DNA of 64,000 nt from Chishuiella changwenlii. GTDB taxonomy: Bacteria > Bacteroidota > Bacteroidia > Flavobacteriales > Weeksellaceae. The translations under genes and the position numbers were made by a program. Below, one piece after another: positions 1 through 7,780 of the stretch (position 1 is its first letter; the number at the start of each line of letters is the position of its first letter). The notes beneath the pieces were generated by a model. It had not been told where the DNA came from and made no database searches. It saw only the letters and a program-made list of their open reading frames with translations. Location: the NCBI RefSeq assembly GCF_900142565.1, contig NZ_FRBH01000007.1, positions 241,185 through 305,184 of the forward strand, written 5' to 3'.

Positions 1-65
1 AGCTCAGTTGGTAGAGCAAAGGACTGAAAATCCTTGTGTCCCTGGTTCGATTCCTGGAGGCACCA
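1..65 (+). tRNA. tRNA-Phe (GAA), 5' end outside the window
   Basis: The D arm, anticodon arm, variable region and T arm are present. The anticodon loop CTGAAAA is flanked by the pairing stem GGA/TCC and reads GAA (Phe). The 3' acceptor strand AGGCACC is followed by discriminator A65. The next bases are CAT, so no CCA is encoded, as is usual in this phylum. The 5' acceptor strand lies before base 1. Confidence 0.93.
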
Positions 66-71
66 CATTTT

Positions 72-103
72 AAAACCTCAAGCAATTGCTTGAGGTTTTT
101 TTT
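72..103 (+). terminator. Rho-independent terminator after tRNA-Phe
   Basis: A perfect inverted repeat (AAAACCTCAAGCAA and its complement) with no loop bases beyond the centre is followed by a run of eight T. It sits 7 bases past the tRNA end. Confidence 0.85.
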
Positions 104-179
104 ATTATATACGATATAACATTTTTTTAATCAAATATTTGTTGTAAACGTTTTTAAATAATTGTAAATTGCATTGCAA

Positions 180-530
180 ATGGAAATAGGAAATAGACCG
201 TGGGGATCTTACTATGTATTAGAAGATACTGACTTTTATAAGCTGAAAAGAATTGAGGTAAATATTGGAGGACGTTTGTCTTACCAGTACCATAATCATC
301 GTGCTGAAGTTTGGACAATTGTTCAAGGTAAAGCTTTAGTGACACTTGATGATAAAGATTATGAATACAAAGCTGGAGAAGTAGTAATTATTCCTTTAAA
401 GGCAAAACATCGTATTAAAAACATCGGAGACGAAACGTTGATTTTTATTGAAGTACAACATGGCACGTATTTTGGAGAAGAAGATATTGTTCGTATAGAG
501 GATGATTATAATCGATCTAGTGAAGATTAG
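180..530 (+). CDS. Stand-alone cupin of the mannose-6-phosphate isomerase type II family
   Basis: A small single-domain cupin of 116 residues. It carries RPWGSY near the N-terminus, the metal-binding cupin motif 1 region around QYHNHRAEVWTIVQG, and motif 2 around IPLKAKHRIKN. These are the signatures of the C-terminal cupin domain of bifunctional mannose-1-phosphate guanylyltransferase/isomerase. Activity is inferred from family only: it could isomerise fructose-6-P and mannose-6-P or be a non-catalytic sugar-binding cupin. I chose ATG 180 over the in-frame TTG at 174, because the TTG falls in a likely -7 element (TAAATTGC just upstream). A nucleotidyltransferase gene follows 23 bases later, so they probably form an operon for surface-sugar precursors. 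The separate manC at 12759 lacks such a cupin. Confidence 0.85.
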   Translation: MEIGNRPWGSYYVLEDTDFYKLKRIEVNIGGRLSYQYHNHRAEVWTIVQGKALVTLDDKDYEYKAGEVVIIPLKAKHRIKNIGDETLIFIEVQHGTYFGEEDIVRIEDDYNRSSED

Positions 531-553
531 ATATAACTAAAACCTAAAATACT

Positions 554-982
554 ATGAAAATTGGAATAACTTTTAGTGCATTCGACCTTTTGCACGCAGG
601 GCATATTAAGATGCTTGAAGATGCAAAACAGAAATGTGATTATTTAATTGTTGGACTACAGACTGACCCAACGTTAGATAGACCAGAAAAAAATAAACCT
701 ACTCAAACAGTAGTAGAGCGTTATATCCAATTAAAGGGATGTAAGTTTGTAGATGAAATTATTCCTTATGCTACAGAACAAGATTTAGAAGATGTTTTAA
801 GATCATTCCATATTGATGTTAGAATATTAGGAATAGAATATCAAGATAAAAACTTTACTGGTAGAAAATATTGCGAAGAGAAAGGAATTGAATTATATTA
901 CAATTCTAGAGATCATCGTTTTTCTAGTTCAGGATTAAGAAAAGTTGTTGCTGAAAAAGAACTTTTTAAAGTTGCAAAATAA
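554..982 (+). CDS. Adenylyltransferase/cytidyltransferase family protein (TagD-like)
   Basis: A 142-residue Rossmann-like nucleotidyltransferase. The N-terminal nucleotide-binding motif is HAGH (the HxGH of the family) within TFSAFDLLHAGH. The C-terminal RFSSSGLRK corresponds to the ISSTxIR-type motif. Length and layout match glycerol-3-phosphate cytidylyltransferase-like enzymes, which transfer CMP from CTP to a phosphorylated alcohol. The true substrate cannot be told from sequence. It follows the cupin gene by 23 bases on the same strand and ends at a strong terminator, so the two are probably co-transcribed in polar-sugar or envelope-glycan metabolism. Confidence 0.85.
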   Translation: MKIGITFSAFDLLHAGHIKMLEDAKQKCDYLIVGLQTDPTLDRPEKNKPTQTVVERYIQLKGCKFVDEIIPYATEQDLEDVLRSFHIDVRILGIEYQDKNFTGRKYCEEKGIELYYNSRDHRFSSSGLRKVVAEKELFKVAK

Positions 983-990
983 TATACAAG

Positions 991-1020
991 AAGGTTAGAA
1001 AATTATTTCTAACCTTTTTT
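991..1020 (+). terminator. Rho-independent terminator after the nucleotidyltransferase gene
   Basis: The stem AAGGTTAGAAA pairs with its complement around the loop ATTA and is followed by a T-run. Confidence 0.85.
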
Positions 1021-1075
1021 ATTTTTTAAAACTTACATCTTAAAAATTTAATACAAAAATATTTAACAAATATCA

Positions 1076-1083
1076 TACCTTTG
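1076..1083 (+). promoter_or_regulatory. -7 promoter element of der (TACCTTTG)
   Basis: An exact match to the Bacteroidota -7 consensus TAnnTTTG. Its last base is only 4 bases before the der ATG at 1088, so transcription should start at or next to the start codon, giving a leaderless mRNA. No clear -33 TTG is visible. Confidence 0.7.
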
Positions 1084-1087
1084 CAAA

Positions 1088-2395
1088 ATGTCAAATATAG
1101 TTGCAATTGTAGGAAGACCAAACGTTGGTAAATCTACATTCTTCAATCGTTTAATCCAAAAAAGACAAGCCATCGTAGATGACACTTCTGGTGTTACACG
1201 TGACCGTCATTATGGAAAATCGGATTGGAATGGAAAAGAGTTTACCGTAATAGATACCGGAGGGTATGTCGTTGGTTCTGATGATACCTTTGAAGAAGAG
1301 ATCCGCAAACAAGTTGAATTAGCCATTGATGAAGCAAACGTTATTTTGTTTATGGTAGATAATCAAGTTGGATTAACGGACATGGATAAGGAAGTTGGCA
1401 ACCTTTTAAGACGCTCTAAAAAGCCTACATTTTTAGTAGTGAATAAGGTCGATACCAACAAAAATTTAGAAGATACCTATGAGTTTTATAACTTAGGAAT
1501 CGAGAATATGTACACAATCGCTGCAATGAGTGGTAGTGGTACAGGTGAATTATTAGATGATGTGGTTAATTGTTTTACAGAAGAAGAACATATTGATCCA
1601 TTTGAAGGTTTACCAAAAATTACAATCGTAGGTCGTCCAAATGCTGGAAAATCTACTTTAATTAATGCTTTACTTGGAGAAGAGCGTAACATTGTAACAG
1701 ATATCGCAGGTACAACACGTGATTCTATCGAAACATTATATAATAAATTCGGACACGAATTTGTTTTGGTAGATACTGCTGGAATGCGTAAAAAAGGAAA
1801 AGTAAGTGAAGACTTAGAGTTTTATTCTGTTATGCGTTCAGTTCGTGCAATAGAGGAGTGTGATGTTTGTGTGTTAATGATTGATGCGGAGCGTGGAATT
1901 GAAGCACAAGATTTAAATATCCTTTATTTAGCAGAACGTAACCGTAAAGGAGTTGTTATCTTAATTAATAAATGGGATTTATTAGAAAAAGAAACAAATA
2001 CGATGAAAGAGTACAAGGATGCTATTTTACGTCGTATTGCTCCATTTACAGATGTTCCTGTATTGTTTATTTCTGCATTAACAAAACAACGTGTTTTAAA
2101 AGCTGTTGATACGTTTATAGAAGTTTACGAAAACAGAAGTCGTCGTATTAAAACAAGTAAATTAAACGAAACGTTATTACCGATTATTGAAATTACTCCT
2201 CCACCAGCGGTGAAAGGAAAATATATGAAGATAAAATATGTAACGCAATTACCTACAAAAACGCCTCAGTTTGCATTTTTCTGTAATTTGCCGCAATATA
2301 TTAGAGATCCGTATAAACGATTTATCGAAAATCAATTGAGAAAGGAATTCAATTTTGAAGGTGTTCCGATTGAGATTTATTTCAGAAAGAAATAA
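1088..2395 (+). CDS. der: Ribosome biogenesis GTPase Der (EngA)
   Basis: An essential double-GTPase that assists assembly of the 50S ribosomal subunit in the cytoplasm. It has two tandem G domains, each with a P-loop (GRPNVGKST near residue 9, GRPNAGKST near residue 182), DTGG/DTAG switch motifs and NKVD/NKWD guanine-specificity motifs. A C-terminal KH-like domain runs from about residue 350 and contains the typical [14 protein letters not shown] stretch. The 435-residue length is normal for the family. The start is fixed by the -7 element directly upstream and by the leading [12 protein letters not shown]. It is monocistronic, ending in a strong terminator. Confidence 0.98.
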   Translation: MSNIVAIVGRPNVGKSTFFNRLIQKRQAIVDDTSGVTRDRHYGKSDWNGKEFTVIDTGGYVVGSDDTFEEEIRKQVELAIDEANVILFMVDNQVGLTDMDKEVGNLLRRSKKPTFLVVNKVDTNKNLEDTYEFYNLGIENMYTIAAMSGSGTGELLDDVVNCFTEEEHIDPFEGLPKITIVGRPNAGKSTLINALLGEERNIVTDIAGTTRDSIETLYNKFGHEFVLVDTAGMRKKGKVSEDLEFYSVMRSVRAIEECDVCVLMIDAERGIEAQDLNILYLAERNRKGVVILINKWDLLEKETNTMKEYKDAILRRIAPFTDVPVLFISALTKQRVLKAVDTFIEVYENRSRRIKTSKLNETLLPIIEITPPPAVKGKYMKIKYVTQLPTKTPQFAFFCNLPQYIRDPYKRFIENQLRKEFNFEGVPIEIYFRKK

Positions 2396-2405
2396 TAAAA
2401 AATAG

Positions 2406-2440
2406 AAAGTCCATTTAAATTTTTTAAATGGACTTTTTTA
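2406..2440. terminator. Terminator between der and the convergent crp-like gene
   Basis: Inverted repeat AAAGTCCATTTAAA with a short T/A centre, followed by a T-run on the plus strand and an A-run on the other side, so it can serve both convergent genes. Confidence 0.8.
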
Positions 2441-2450
2441 TTGATTATGA

Positions 2451-3020
2451 TTATAAAGTAATATCTTTTCTTATTCTGCTTAAAGAAGACTGTGTTATCC
2501 CAAGATATGATGCAACATAGGACAAAGGTATCTTGTTTGCTGACGGAAAACTATTTAAAAAATTTTCATAACGCTCTTTTGCATTTTCTGTCATCATAGG
2601 GCTTATTCTATTTACTTTATCTGCTAATCCTTTCGCTGTAATTTTAGCAATAATCTGATCCCACTGAATTATTGTCGCAGATAATTCTTTCATTGCTTGT
2701 CTAGATAACACGAAATATTCGCAATTTGTAATGGCTTGAATATATTCTGTAGACGGAATCTCTTGATTATAACTGTTGATATCAGCTAAAAAATTATTTT
2801 CACTTAAGAAATATTTAGTTATTTCATCTCCTTTATGATTGTAATAACAAACACGCATAATTCCTTCCGTTAGAAAAATAATTTCATTCGGAATTTTTCC
2901 AGCTTCGTGATAAAATTCTTCTTTAGTAGTTTTTCTACTTGTTACTTTACTTTTTATTAATTCAATCTGTTGACTGTTTAAATTTCCAAATTGCTGTAAA
3001 TAGTTAATTAAAATTTCCAT
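2451..3020 (-). CDS. Crp/Fnr family transcriptional regulator
   Basis: A 189-residue regulator with an N-terminal cyclic-nucleotide-binding-like beta-roll (about residues 15-115, including EIIFLTEGIMRVCYYN) and a C-terminal winged helix (about 140-189). The recognition region is IPLSYVASYLGITQSSLSRI. The cysteine cluster of oxygen-sensing FNR is absent, so the ligand is unknown. The gene begins 2 bases after the stop of the upstream dehydrogenase gene, so the two are one translationally close operon. Autoregulation through the palindrome at 3894-3907 is plausible. The protein is a little shorter than typical Crp (about 200-230 residues), as is common for this phylum. Confidence 0.9.
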   Translation of the reverse strand: MEILINYLQQFGNLNSQQIELIKSKVTSRKTTKEEFYHEAGKIPNEIIFLTEGIMRVCYYNHKGDEITKYFLSENNFLADINSYNQEIPSTEYIQAITNCEYFVLSRQAMKELSATIIQWDQIIAKITAKGLADKVNRISPMMTENAKERYENFLNSFPSANKIPLSYVASYLGITQSSLSRIRKDITL

Positions 3021-3022
3021 TG

Positions 3023-3832
3023 TTATTTCATTTGGCTCATAATTAATTTATCAAATAACTTATCTGATAATAGCTTTCTTATAAATAAAAAAGGTTTTGC
3101 ATTGCTTGCTGCATAACGTGCTTTAGGAGATTTAGATTCTATAGACTTTGTAATTAATTTTGCAATTTCTACAGCTTCAATTGCTTTTTCTTTTTGAGCT
3201 GTATAAGACTTAATTACGGCTTTAGCTAAATCTTTATATACTGTTTTTCCCGAAACACGCATTAAATCGTCAGTTCCATTCTGAATCATTTCTGATTTTG
3301 TTCCTCCTGGTTCAATTACAATTACATCTATACCGAATTGTTTTACTTCGTTTCTTAAACAATCACTTAATCCTTCAATTGCAAATTTACTAGCATGATA
3401 CCAGCTTCCTAGTGGTAATCCTACTTTTCCACCAATAGAAGATATATTTACAATTTTTCCATAGCTATTTTTTCTCATTTCTGGTAATACTAGCTGTATT
3501 AAGCGTGAAACTCCAAATAGATTAATTTCCATCTGATTTTTTGCTTCTGCTATCGAAACATCTTCTAAGGCTCCATAAGAACCTAAACCAGCACAGTTAA
3601 TCAAAATATCAATCCTTTTTTCTTGCTTTAAAATTATATCTATACAAGTCGTTATACTACTATCAATTGTTACATCTAAAGCAACGGGTTTTACTCCATA
3701 TAATGTTAAGTCTTCTAATAATTCTACTCTTCTTGCTGCACCATATACGATGTATCCTTTTTTTGCTAAATATATCGCGGTAGCTTTTCCTATACCAGAT
3801 GTAGCACCAGTAACTAAAACTATTTTTTTCAT
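3023..3832 (-). CDS. SDR family NAD(P)-dependent oxidoreductase
   Basis: A classical short-chain dehydrogenase/reductase of 269 residues. It has the dinucleotide-binding TGATSGIG motif (residues 8-15), NCAG near residue 84, a catalytic Ser in ISSIGG and the catalytic pair in YHASK. The substrate is not predictable. It is the first gene of a two-gene operon with the Crp/Fnr-like regulator. Its upstream region faces the divergent AraC-type gene and holds a 14-bp palindrome about 42 bases upstream of an inferred transcription start, suggesting activation by a Crp-family protein. Confidence 0.92.
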   Translation of the reverse strand: MKKIVLVTGATSGIGKATAIYLAKKGYIVYGAARRVELLEDLTLYGVKPVALDVTIDSSITTCIDIILKQEKRIDILINCAGLGSYGALEDVSIAEAKNQMEINLFGVSRLIQLVLPEMRKNSYGKIVNISSIGGKVGLPLGSWYHASKFAIEGLSDCLRNEVKQFGIDVIVIEPGGTKSEMIQNGTDDLMRVSGKTVYKDLAKAVIKSYTAQKEKAIEAVEIAKLITKSIESKSPKARYAASNAKPFLFIRKLLSDKLFDKLIMSQMK

Positions 3833-3893
3833 TTTTTAATCTATATTTAAATTAATTATGATGTAAAATTATTTGTAAAAAAAAGTTCATTAC

Positions 3894-3907
3894 TTGCCAT
3901 TTGGCAA
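3894..3907. promoter_or_regulatory. Candidate Crp/Fnr-type operator, TTGCC-N4-GGCAA
   Basis: A perfect 14-bp palindrome (TTGCCA-TT-TGGCAA) with the geometry of an FNR box (5-bp half sites, 4-bp spacer). On the minus strand a -7-like TAATTTTA lies at 3871-3864. If transcription starts about 5 bases beyond it, the palindrome centre is near -41.5, the classic position for Crp-family activation. Binding by the regulator encoded at 2451-3020 is inference. Confidence 0.5.
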
Positions 3908-3975
3908 AAGCAATATTATATTTTTAGTTTTAAAATGATGTAGTTAAAATCTACTATTATCATCTTGTTTTATTT

Positions 3976-3983
3976 TACATTTG
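3976..3983 (+). promoter_or_regulatory. -7 promoter element of the AraC-type gene (TACATTTG)
   Basis: Matches TAnnTTTG. It overlaps the in-frame TTG at 3981, which argues against that codon as a start and for ATG 4002. Confidence 0.6.
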
Positions 3984-4001
3984 TTTCATAATCAATTTAG
4001 A

Positions 4002-4883
4002 ATGGAAGAGACAGTAGGATTATTAAACAAGATAAGACAACATAATAAATTACTGATTGCTTTAAACGAAAACTGTAAAGTTTCTTTACCAGATGATGTT
4101 TTAGAAGTATTAAGAAAACCTCACCGACTTTCGTTTTATTATTTTCAGTACATGGAAAAAGGCTCGGCAACTTTTAAAACAGATTTAACTGAGTTTACAA
4201 TTGCTGATGGTGAATTAGCTTTTGGTGTACCAAATCAGATTTTTACAAAGTTACCTTACGATGTAAATATGCTACAATATGCTCTTTCTTTTGACGAGCA
4301 CACACTTAGTTTATTACCTGGTAATTATCCATTTTTATTTAATCCATTTGCAGCTAATTCAATTCAGTTTGATTTAGAGTCACAACAAAGAATAAAAAAT
4401 TTACTTTCTGGTTTGTTCCAGCTCTTAAATGGTTCTGGCAAGCAGAAAAAAGCTGAAGTTATTTTGGCTCATTTACATACTTTATTAACAGAATATAATA
4501 CAGCATATTTTGAACAATATCAAGATCAGAAAGAATTGAAAGGATCAAAATTAGAAAAATATATCGCTTTTAAAATCGCTGTAGAGACTCAATTAAATGA
4601 GCATCATGATGTACAAAGAATTGCCGATCAGTTATCTCTAACTTCGAATACATTATATGCAATAGTAAAAGAATTTGGCGGTTTGTCTCCTAAAGAATGG
4701 ATAACCAATCGAATTATGATGGAAGCGCAACGAAAGCTTCAATATTCGAATCTTTCGGTAAAAGAATTGGCTTATGAACTTGGGTTTAGTGATCCTAGTT
4801 ATTTCTCTCGTTTATTCAAAAAAAATACAGGAATGAGTGTGCGCGACTACCTTAGCGAGATACAAGATTTGTCCAGCAATTAA
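4002..4883 (+). CDS. AraC family transcriptional regulator
   Basis: A 293-residue activator-type regulator. An N-terminal sensing region (about 1-170) is followed by a C-terminal AraC/XylS double helix-turn-helix (about 195-290). The latter includes the signature region VKELAYELGFSDPSYFSRLF and FKKNTGMSVRDYL. ATG 4002 is preferred because the upstream TTG lies inside the -7 element. The gene precedes a dehydrogenase gene by 63 bases. Two direct repeats with 21-bp periodicity sit at the end of this gene and just upstream of the dehydrogenase promoter, so that gene is the likely target. The inducer is unknown. Confidence 0.9.
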   Translation: MEETVGLLNKIRQHNKLLIALNENCKVSLPDDVLEVLRKPHRLSFYYFQYMEKGSATFKTDLTEFTIADGELAFGVPNQIFTKLPYDVNMLQYALSFDEHTLSLLPGNYPFLFNPFAANSIQFDLESQQRIKNLLSGLFQLLNGSGKQKKAEVILAHLHTLLTEYNTAYFEQYQDQKELKGSKLEKYIAFKIAVETQLNEHHDVQRIADQLSLTSNTLYAIVKEFGGLSPKEWITNRIMMEAQRKLQYSNLSVKELAYELGFSDPSYFSRLFKKNTGMSVRDYLSEIQDLSSN

Positions 4884-4895
4884 ATAGATTTGTCC
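4865..4895 (+). promoter_or_regulatory. Paired direct repeat AGATTTGTCC, candidate AraC-family operator
   Basis: AGATTTGTCC occurs at 4865-4874 and again at 4886-4895, a period of exactly 21 bp (two helical turns). This is the usual spacing of AraC-family half sites. The first copy overlaps the end of the AraC-type gene; the second abuts the -33 region of the promoter at 4919. Confidence 0.6.
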
Positions 4896-4918
4896 TTATT
4901 AGTTGCTGTTTCATCTGC

Positions 4919-4926
4919 TAGCTTTG
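4919..4926 (+). promoter_or_regulatory. -7 element of the second SDR gene (TAGCTTTG)
   Basis: Matches TAnnTTTG, 20 bases before ATG 4947. No good -33 TTG is found at the expected distance (TTA there instead), consistent with an activator-dependent promoter. Confidence 0.6.
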
Positions 4927-4946
4927 TGATAACAAAATAAAGAGAA

Positions 4947-5684
4947 ATGAAAACAGCATTGATAACAGGAGCAAATAAAGGGATTGGTTTTGAGGTTGCT
5001 AAAATATTGGCAAAACAAGGAATCTATGTATATATTGGTTGTCGTAATCTTGATAATGGAACAAAAGCATTAAAAGAATTAAATACAGGAGGTATTCATA
5101 ATGTTGCCATTATTCGGTTAGATGTTACCAATCAAGAATCTATAGATGAAGCTAAAAAAGAAATTCTAAAGACAACAGACGTTTTAGATATTTTGGTAAA
5201 CAATGCTGGAATATCTGGAGAATTTGAACAATCAGCAATTTCATCTAAAATAGACGAGTATAAAAAGGTTTATGAAACAAATGTTTTTGGAGTTATAAGT
5301 GTTACTCAAACTTTTCTTGATATGATGGAAAAATCTCCCGAGCCAAGAATTGTAAATGTAAGTACAGCTATGGCATCGCTTTCCTTAGCAGCAGAAATAG
5401 ATAATGAGAATTATCCAAAACGATACGCAATCTATCAGTCTTCTAAGTCTGCACTTAATATGTATACTTTACAATTGGCTTATGAACTAAAAGATTTACC
5501 ATTTAAAGTAAATGCTGTTTGTCCTGGATGGACTAAAACTGATTTTACAAATCATCAAGGAACAAGTACACCCGAAGAAGCAGGGCAAAGAATTGCAAAA
5601 TATGTATTACTAGATGAAACAGGACCAACGGCAAAATTTTTTAGCGAAGAATACTATCCTGCGCCAGCAAATTGTCCTTGGTAA
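4947..5684 (+). CDS. SDR family oxidoreductase (carbonyl-reductase-like)
   Basis: A 245-residue short-chain dehydrogenase/reductase. It has TGANKGIG at the N-terminus, NNAGISG near residue 86, a catalytic Ser in NVSTAMAS and Tyr/Lys in YQSSK. The insertion before the catalytic Tyr (around ENYPKRYAIYQSSK) resembles the carbonyl-reductase/menthol-dehydrogenase branch. The substrate is unknown. It has its own promoter (4919) preceded by phased direct repeats and lies immediately downstream of an AraC-type regulator, suggesting inducible expression in response to the compound it reduces or oxidises. It ends at a terminator at 5756. Confidence 0.9.
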   Translation: MKTALITGANKGIGFEVAKILAKQGIYVYIGCRNLDNGTKALKELNTGGIHNVAIIRLDVTNQESIDEAKKEILKTTDVLDILVNNAGISGEFEQSAISSKIDEYKKVYETNVFGVISVTQTFLDMMEKSPEPRIVNVSTAMASLSLAAEIDNENYPKRYAIYQSSKSALNMYTLQLAYELKDLPFKVNAVCPGWTKTDFTNHQGTSTPEEAGQRIAKYVLLDETGPTAKFFSEEYYPAPANCPW

Positions 5685-5755
5685 AATAGATTATTTGTTT
5701 GATAAAGAGAGCTTAATAGCTTAATTTTACCTTTTGAAGCTGAGTGATAAAATCC

Positions 5756-5792
5756 AAAAAGTCCATTTACATAATGTAGATGGACTTTCTTA
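5756..5792 (+). terminator. Rho-independent terminator after the second SDR gene
   Basis: Hairpin AAAAGTCCAT..TACA pairing with TGTA..ATGGACTTT, then T-rich. The stem resembles that after der. Confidence 0.7.
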
Positions 5793-5820
5793 TTAATAAC
5801 AATAGAATTTAATATTCATA

Positions 5821-5850
5821 AAAAATGCTCAGCGTCATACGTTGAGCATT
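5821..5850 (-). terminator. Terminator of tRNA-Arg
   Basis: Hairpin AAAATGCTCA..CGT-CAT-ACG..TGAGCATTTT. On the minus strand it is followed by a T-run. It begins 5 bases after the tRNA 3' end. Confidence 0.8.
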
Positions 5851-5854
5851 TTAG

Positions 5855-5928
5855 TGACCGAGACAGGATTCAAACCTGTAACCTCTTGAGCCGTAATCAA
5901 GTGCGCTATTCAGTTGCGCCACTCGGCC
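5855..5928 (-). tRNA. tRNA-Arg (ACG)
   Basis: On the minus strand the acceptor strands GGCCGAG and CTCGGTC pair (one G-T). The anticodon stem CTTGA/TCAAG encloses the loop TTACGGC, giving anticodon ACG. The T-loop TTTGAATC is present. The discriminator is A at 5855 and CCA is not encoded. The only other content of the gene-free stretch 5685-6131 is the two terminators and AT-rich sequence; I see nothing further there. Confidence 0.95.
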
Positions 5929-6131
5929 ATTTCAAAATAAAAAAATATCGTTCTTATTTTGGACTGCAAATATATAAAGAATTATTTTATGTGCAAATAT
6001 TTTTTATAATTAATTTAATCTTTTTCCTAATTGTTACTTGAAAGTAATTTTTTTTCAATAATGTATTAAAAGATGTGTTTACTATTGTTAAATTTTTATT
6101 TTTTAAATAGTTTAGCGGAAAATTTTAAACT

Positions 6132-6578
6132 ATGATTGACTGGTACACAAAGGTCGTTTTCGAAAATTACACAAATTTCTATGGAAGAGCTAGAAGAAGT
6201 GAATATTGGTATTTTATTTTAATGGATTTGATAATTCAATTTATTTTATTTTGTCTATTCATAATGTTTTTTGGATTTTCAATTTTCTCAGTAGATGCAA
6301 CTCCTATGGGAATTTTAGGATTTTCTATGATAGGGATTTGGTCGCTTTATTGTCTTGCAACTGCATTGCCGAGATTGGCTGTAAATGTTAGAAGATTACA
6401 TGATACAGGAAGAAGTGGCCTTTTTTATTTTATAGTTTTTATTCCAGTAATTGGTCCAATTTTATTATTGATTTGGTTAGTTACAGAAGGACATGCTAGT
6501 GAAAATCGTTGGGGGAAAGATCCAAAAGTTTTATTTTCAGATAGTGGTCACATTCTATCAAATAATCAAAACTACTAA
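6132..6578 (+). CDS. DUF805 domain-containing membrane protein
   Basis: A 148-residue integral membrane protein with about four hydrophobic segments. It shows the DUF805 hallmarks: YTNFYGRARRSEYWYF near residue 20, and AVNVRRLHDTGRSG followed by a hydrophobic helix and GHASENRWGKDP near the C-terminus. Members are widespread small inner-membrane proteins of unknown function. A -7-like TAGTTTAG lies about 17 bases upstream of the ATG. It stands alone between tRNA-Arg and ndk. Confidence 0.9.
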   Translation: MIDWYTKVVFENYTNFYGRARRSEYWYFILMDLIIQFILFCLFIMFFGFSIFSVDATPMGILGFSMIGIWSLYCLATALPRLAVNVRRLHDTGRSGLFYFIVFIPVIGPILLLIWLVTEGHASENRWGKDPKVLFSDSGHILSNNQNY

Positions 6579-6663
6579 TTTCCTTTTTGAATAATATATA
6601 TAAGTATTTATTTTATACAGTGTAATTTTAAATTGCGCCTTAGCTATATTCATCTATTTTTTG

Positions 6664-6671
6664 TATTTTCG
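6664..6671 (+). promoter_or_regulatory. -7 promoter element of ndk (TATTTTCG)
   Basis: Near match to TAnnTTTG, 38 bases before the ndk start, leaving a short leader. Confidence 0.45.
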
Positions 6672-6709
6672 CAGTCCATAGAATCAGTATTAAATACAAT
6701 TATAATAAA

Positions 6710-7126
6710 ATGGCAAACATTACATTTACAATGATTAAGCCTGATGCAGTTGCAAAAGGACATATCGGAGATATTTTAAAAGACATCACAGATGCAGGTT
6801 TCAAAATTAAAGCTGCTAAAATGACTCAATTAGCAAAACAAGATGCTGAAGCATTTTATGCTATTCATAAAGAGCGTCCTTTCTTTAAGGATTTAGTAGA
6901 GTTTATGACTTCTGGACCAATCGTCGCTGCGGTTTTAGAAAAAGACAATGCTGTAGCTGATTTCCGTACTTTAATTGGTGCTACTAATCCAGCTGAAGCT
7001 GCTGAAGGAACAATCCGTGCTAAATATGCAGAATCTATTGATGCTAATGCTGTTCACGGATCAGATTCTGATGAGAATGCTGCTATTGAAGCTGCTTTCC
7101 ATTTTGCTGCAAAAGAGATTTTCTAA
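6710..7126 (+). CDS. ndk: Nucleoside-diphosphate kinase
   Basis: Transfers the gamma-phosphate from ATP to NDPs through a phospho-histidine, balancing cytoplasmic NTP and dNTP pools. At 138 residues it has the family length. The catalytic histidine is His116 in NAVHGSDS. The opening [10 protein letters not shown] and the ERPFF and FMTSGP motifs are all present. It is monocistronic, flanked by its own promoter and a terminator at 7153. Codon use is biased toward a few preferred codons, consistent with good expression. Confidence 0.98.
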   Translation: MANITFTMIKPDAVAKGHIGDILKDITDAGFKIKAAKMTQLAKQDAEAFYAIHKERPFFKDLVEFMTSGPIVAAVLEKDNAVADFRTLIGATNPAEAAEGTIRAKYAESIDANAVHGSDSDENAAIEAAFHFAAKEIF

Positions 7127-7152
7127 TAAGATTAAAGTAAATCTAAACATAC

Positions 7153-7187
7153 AATCCTTTCGAAGTAATTTCGAGAGGATTTTTTTT
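7153..7187 (+). terminator. Rho-independent terminator of ndk
   Basis: AATCCTTTCGAA pairs with TTCGAGAGGATT (one mismatch) and is followed by eight T. Confidence 0.8.
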
Positions 7188-7227
7188 GCGCTTATAATTT
7201 TAGTACCTTTAAATTAAAATCTAGAAT

Positions 7228-7677
7228 ATGAAGAATTATTTCTTAGCTCTATTTACTTTAACCACTTTAGTTATTTTTAGTTGTAAAAGTGAAAAAGAGG
7301 ATGTAAACACAGAGGTAGAAATTACTGATACTATAGCCTCGGGACCAACAGAGAAATTAATTAATTACGAAGGTGTTTACAAAGGTGTTTTTCCATGTGA
7401 AAAAGGAGATTGTAAGAACGTTGAAATGGAAATTAAGTTACTTCCTAATCATGGATATGTTTATTCAACGAAACGAACTGGAGTCGACAAAATGGCTTTA
7501 AAGACAACTGGTGTTTTCGAATTTGAGAAAGATGGGACTATAATTGTTTTACCAGAAATTGCTGATGCGCCAAATGGATATTTACTAGAAGATGGTAAAA
7601 TTGTTCGTTTAGATAGAAACAAAAATAAAATTACGACTGCAGATTCTGCAAAGTTTGTATTAAATAAAGAAAAATAG
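7228..7677 (+). CDS. NlpE-like copper-resistance-family lipoprotein
   Basis: A 149-residue lipoprotein with a signal peptide ending in the lipobox IFSC (Cys19). The mature part begins with an acidic linker. It then shows YEGVYKGVFPCEKGDCKN, matching the NlpE N-terminal domain with its CxxC-like pair (here C-x4-C). In Enterobacteria NlpE senses surface adhesion and envelope stress; the role here is not known. The family's second C-terminal domain is absent, as in most relatives in this phylum. A -7-like TACCTTTA lies at 7204. It is transcribed alone, with about 100 bases of featureless AT-rich DNA between it and the convergent thioesterase gene. Confidence 0.82.
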   Translation: MKNYFLALFTLTTLVIFSCKSEKEDVNTEVEITDTIASGPTEKLINYEGVYKGVFPCEKGDCKNVEMEIKLLPNHGYVYSTKRTGVDKMALKTTGVFEFEKDGTIIVLPEIADAPNGYLLEDGKIVRLDRNKNKITTADSAKFVLNKEK

Positions 7678-7780
7678 TTTGTTGTTGGGCTTGTTGGAAC
7701 ATTTAATTATTCTTCAGAAAGCTTAGAATAACGATTTATTACCTTGAAAAAAGATTAAAAACTTTATTATAGAACTTTCT

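Noticed and set aside
3981..4001. TTG start giving a longer AraC-type protein
   Set aside because: The TTG is part of the -7 element TACATTTG.
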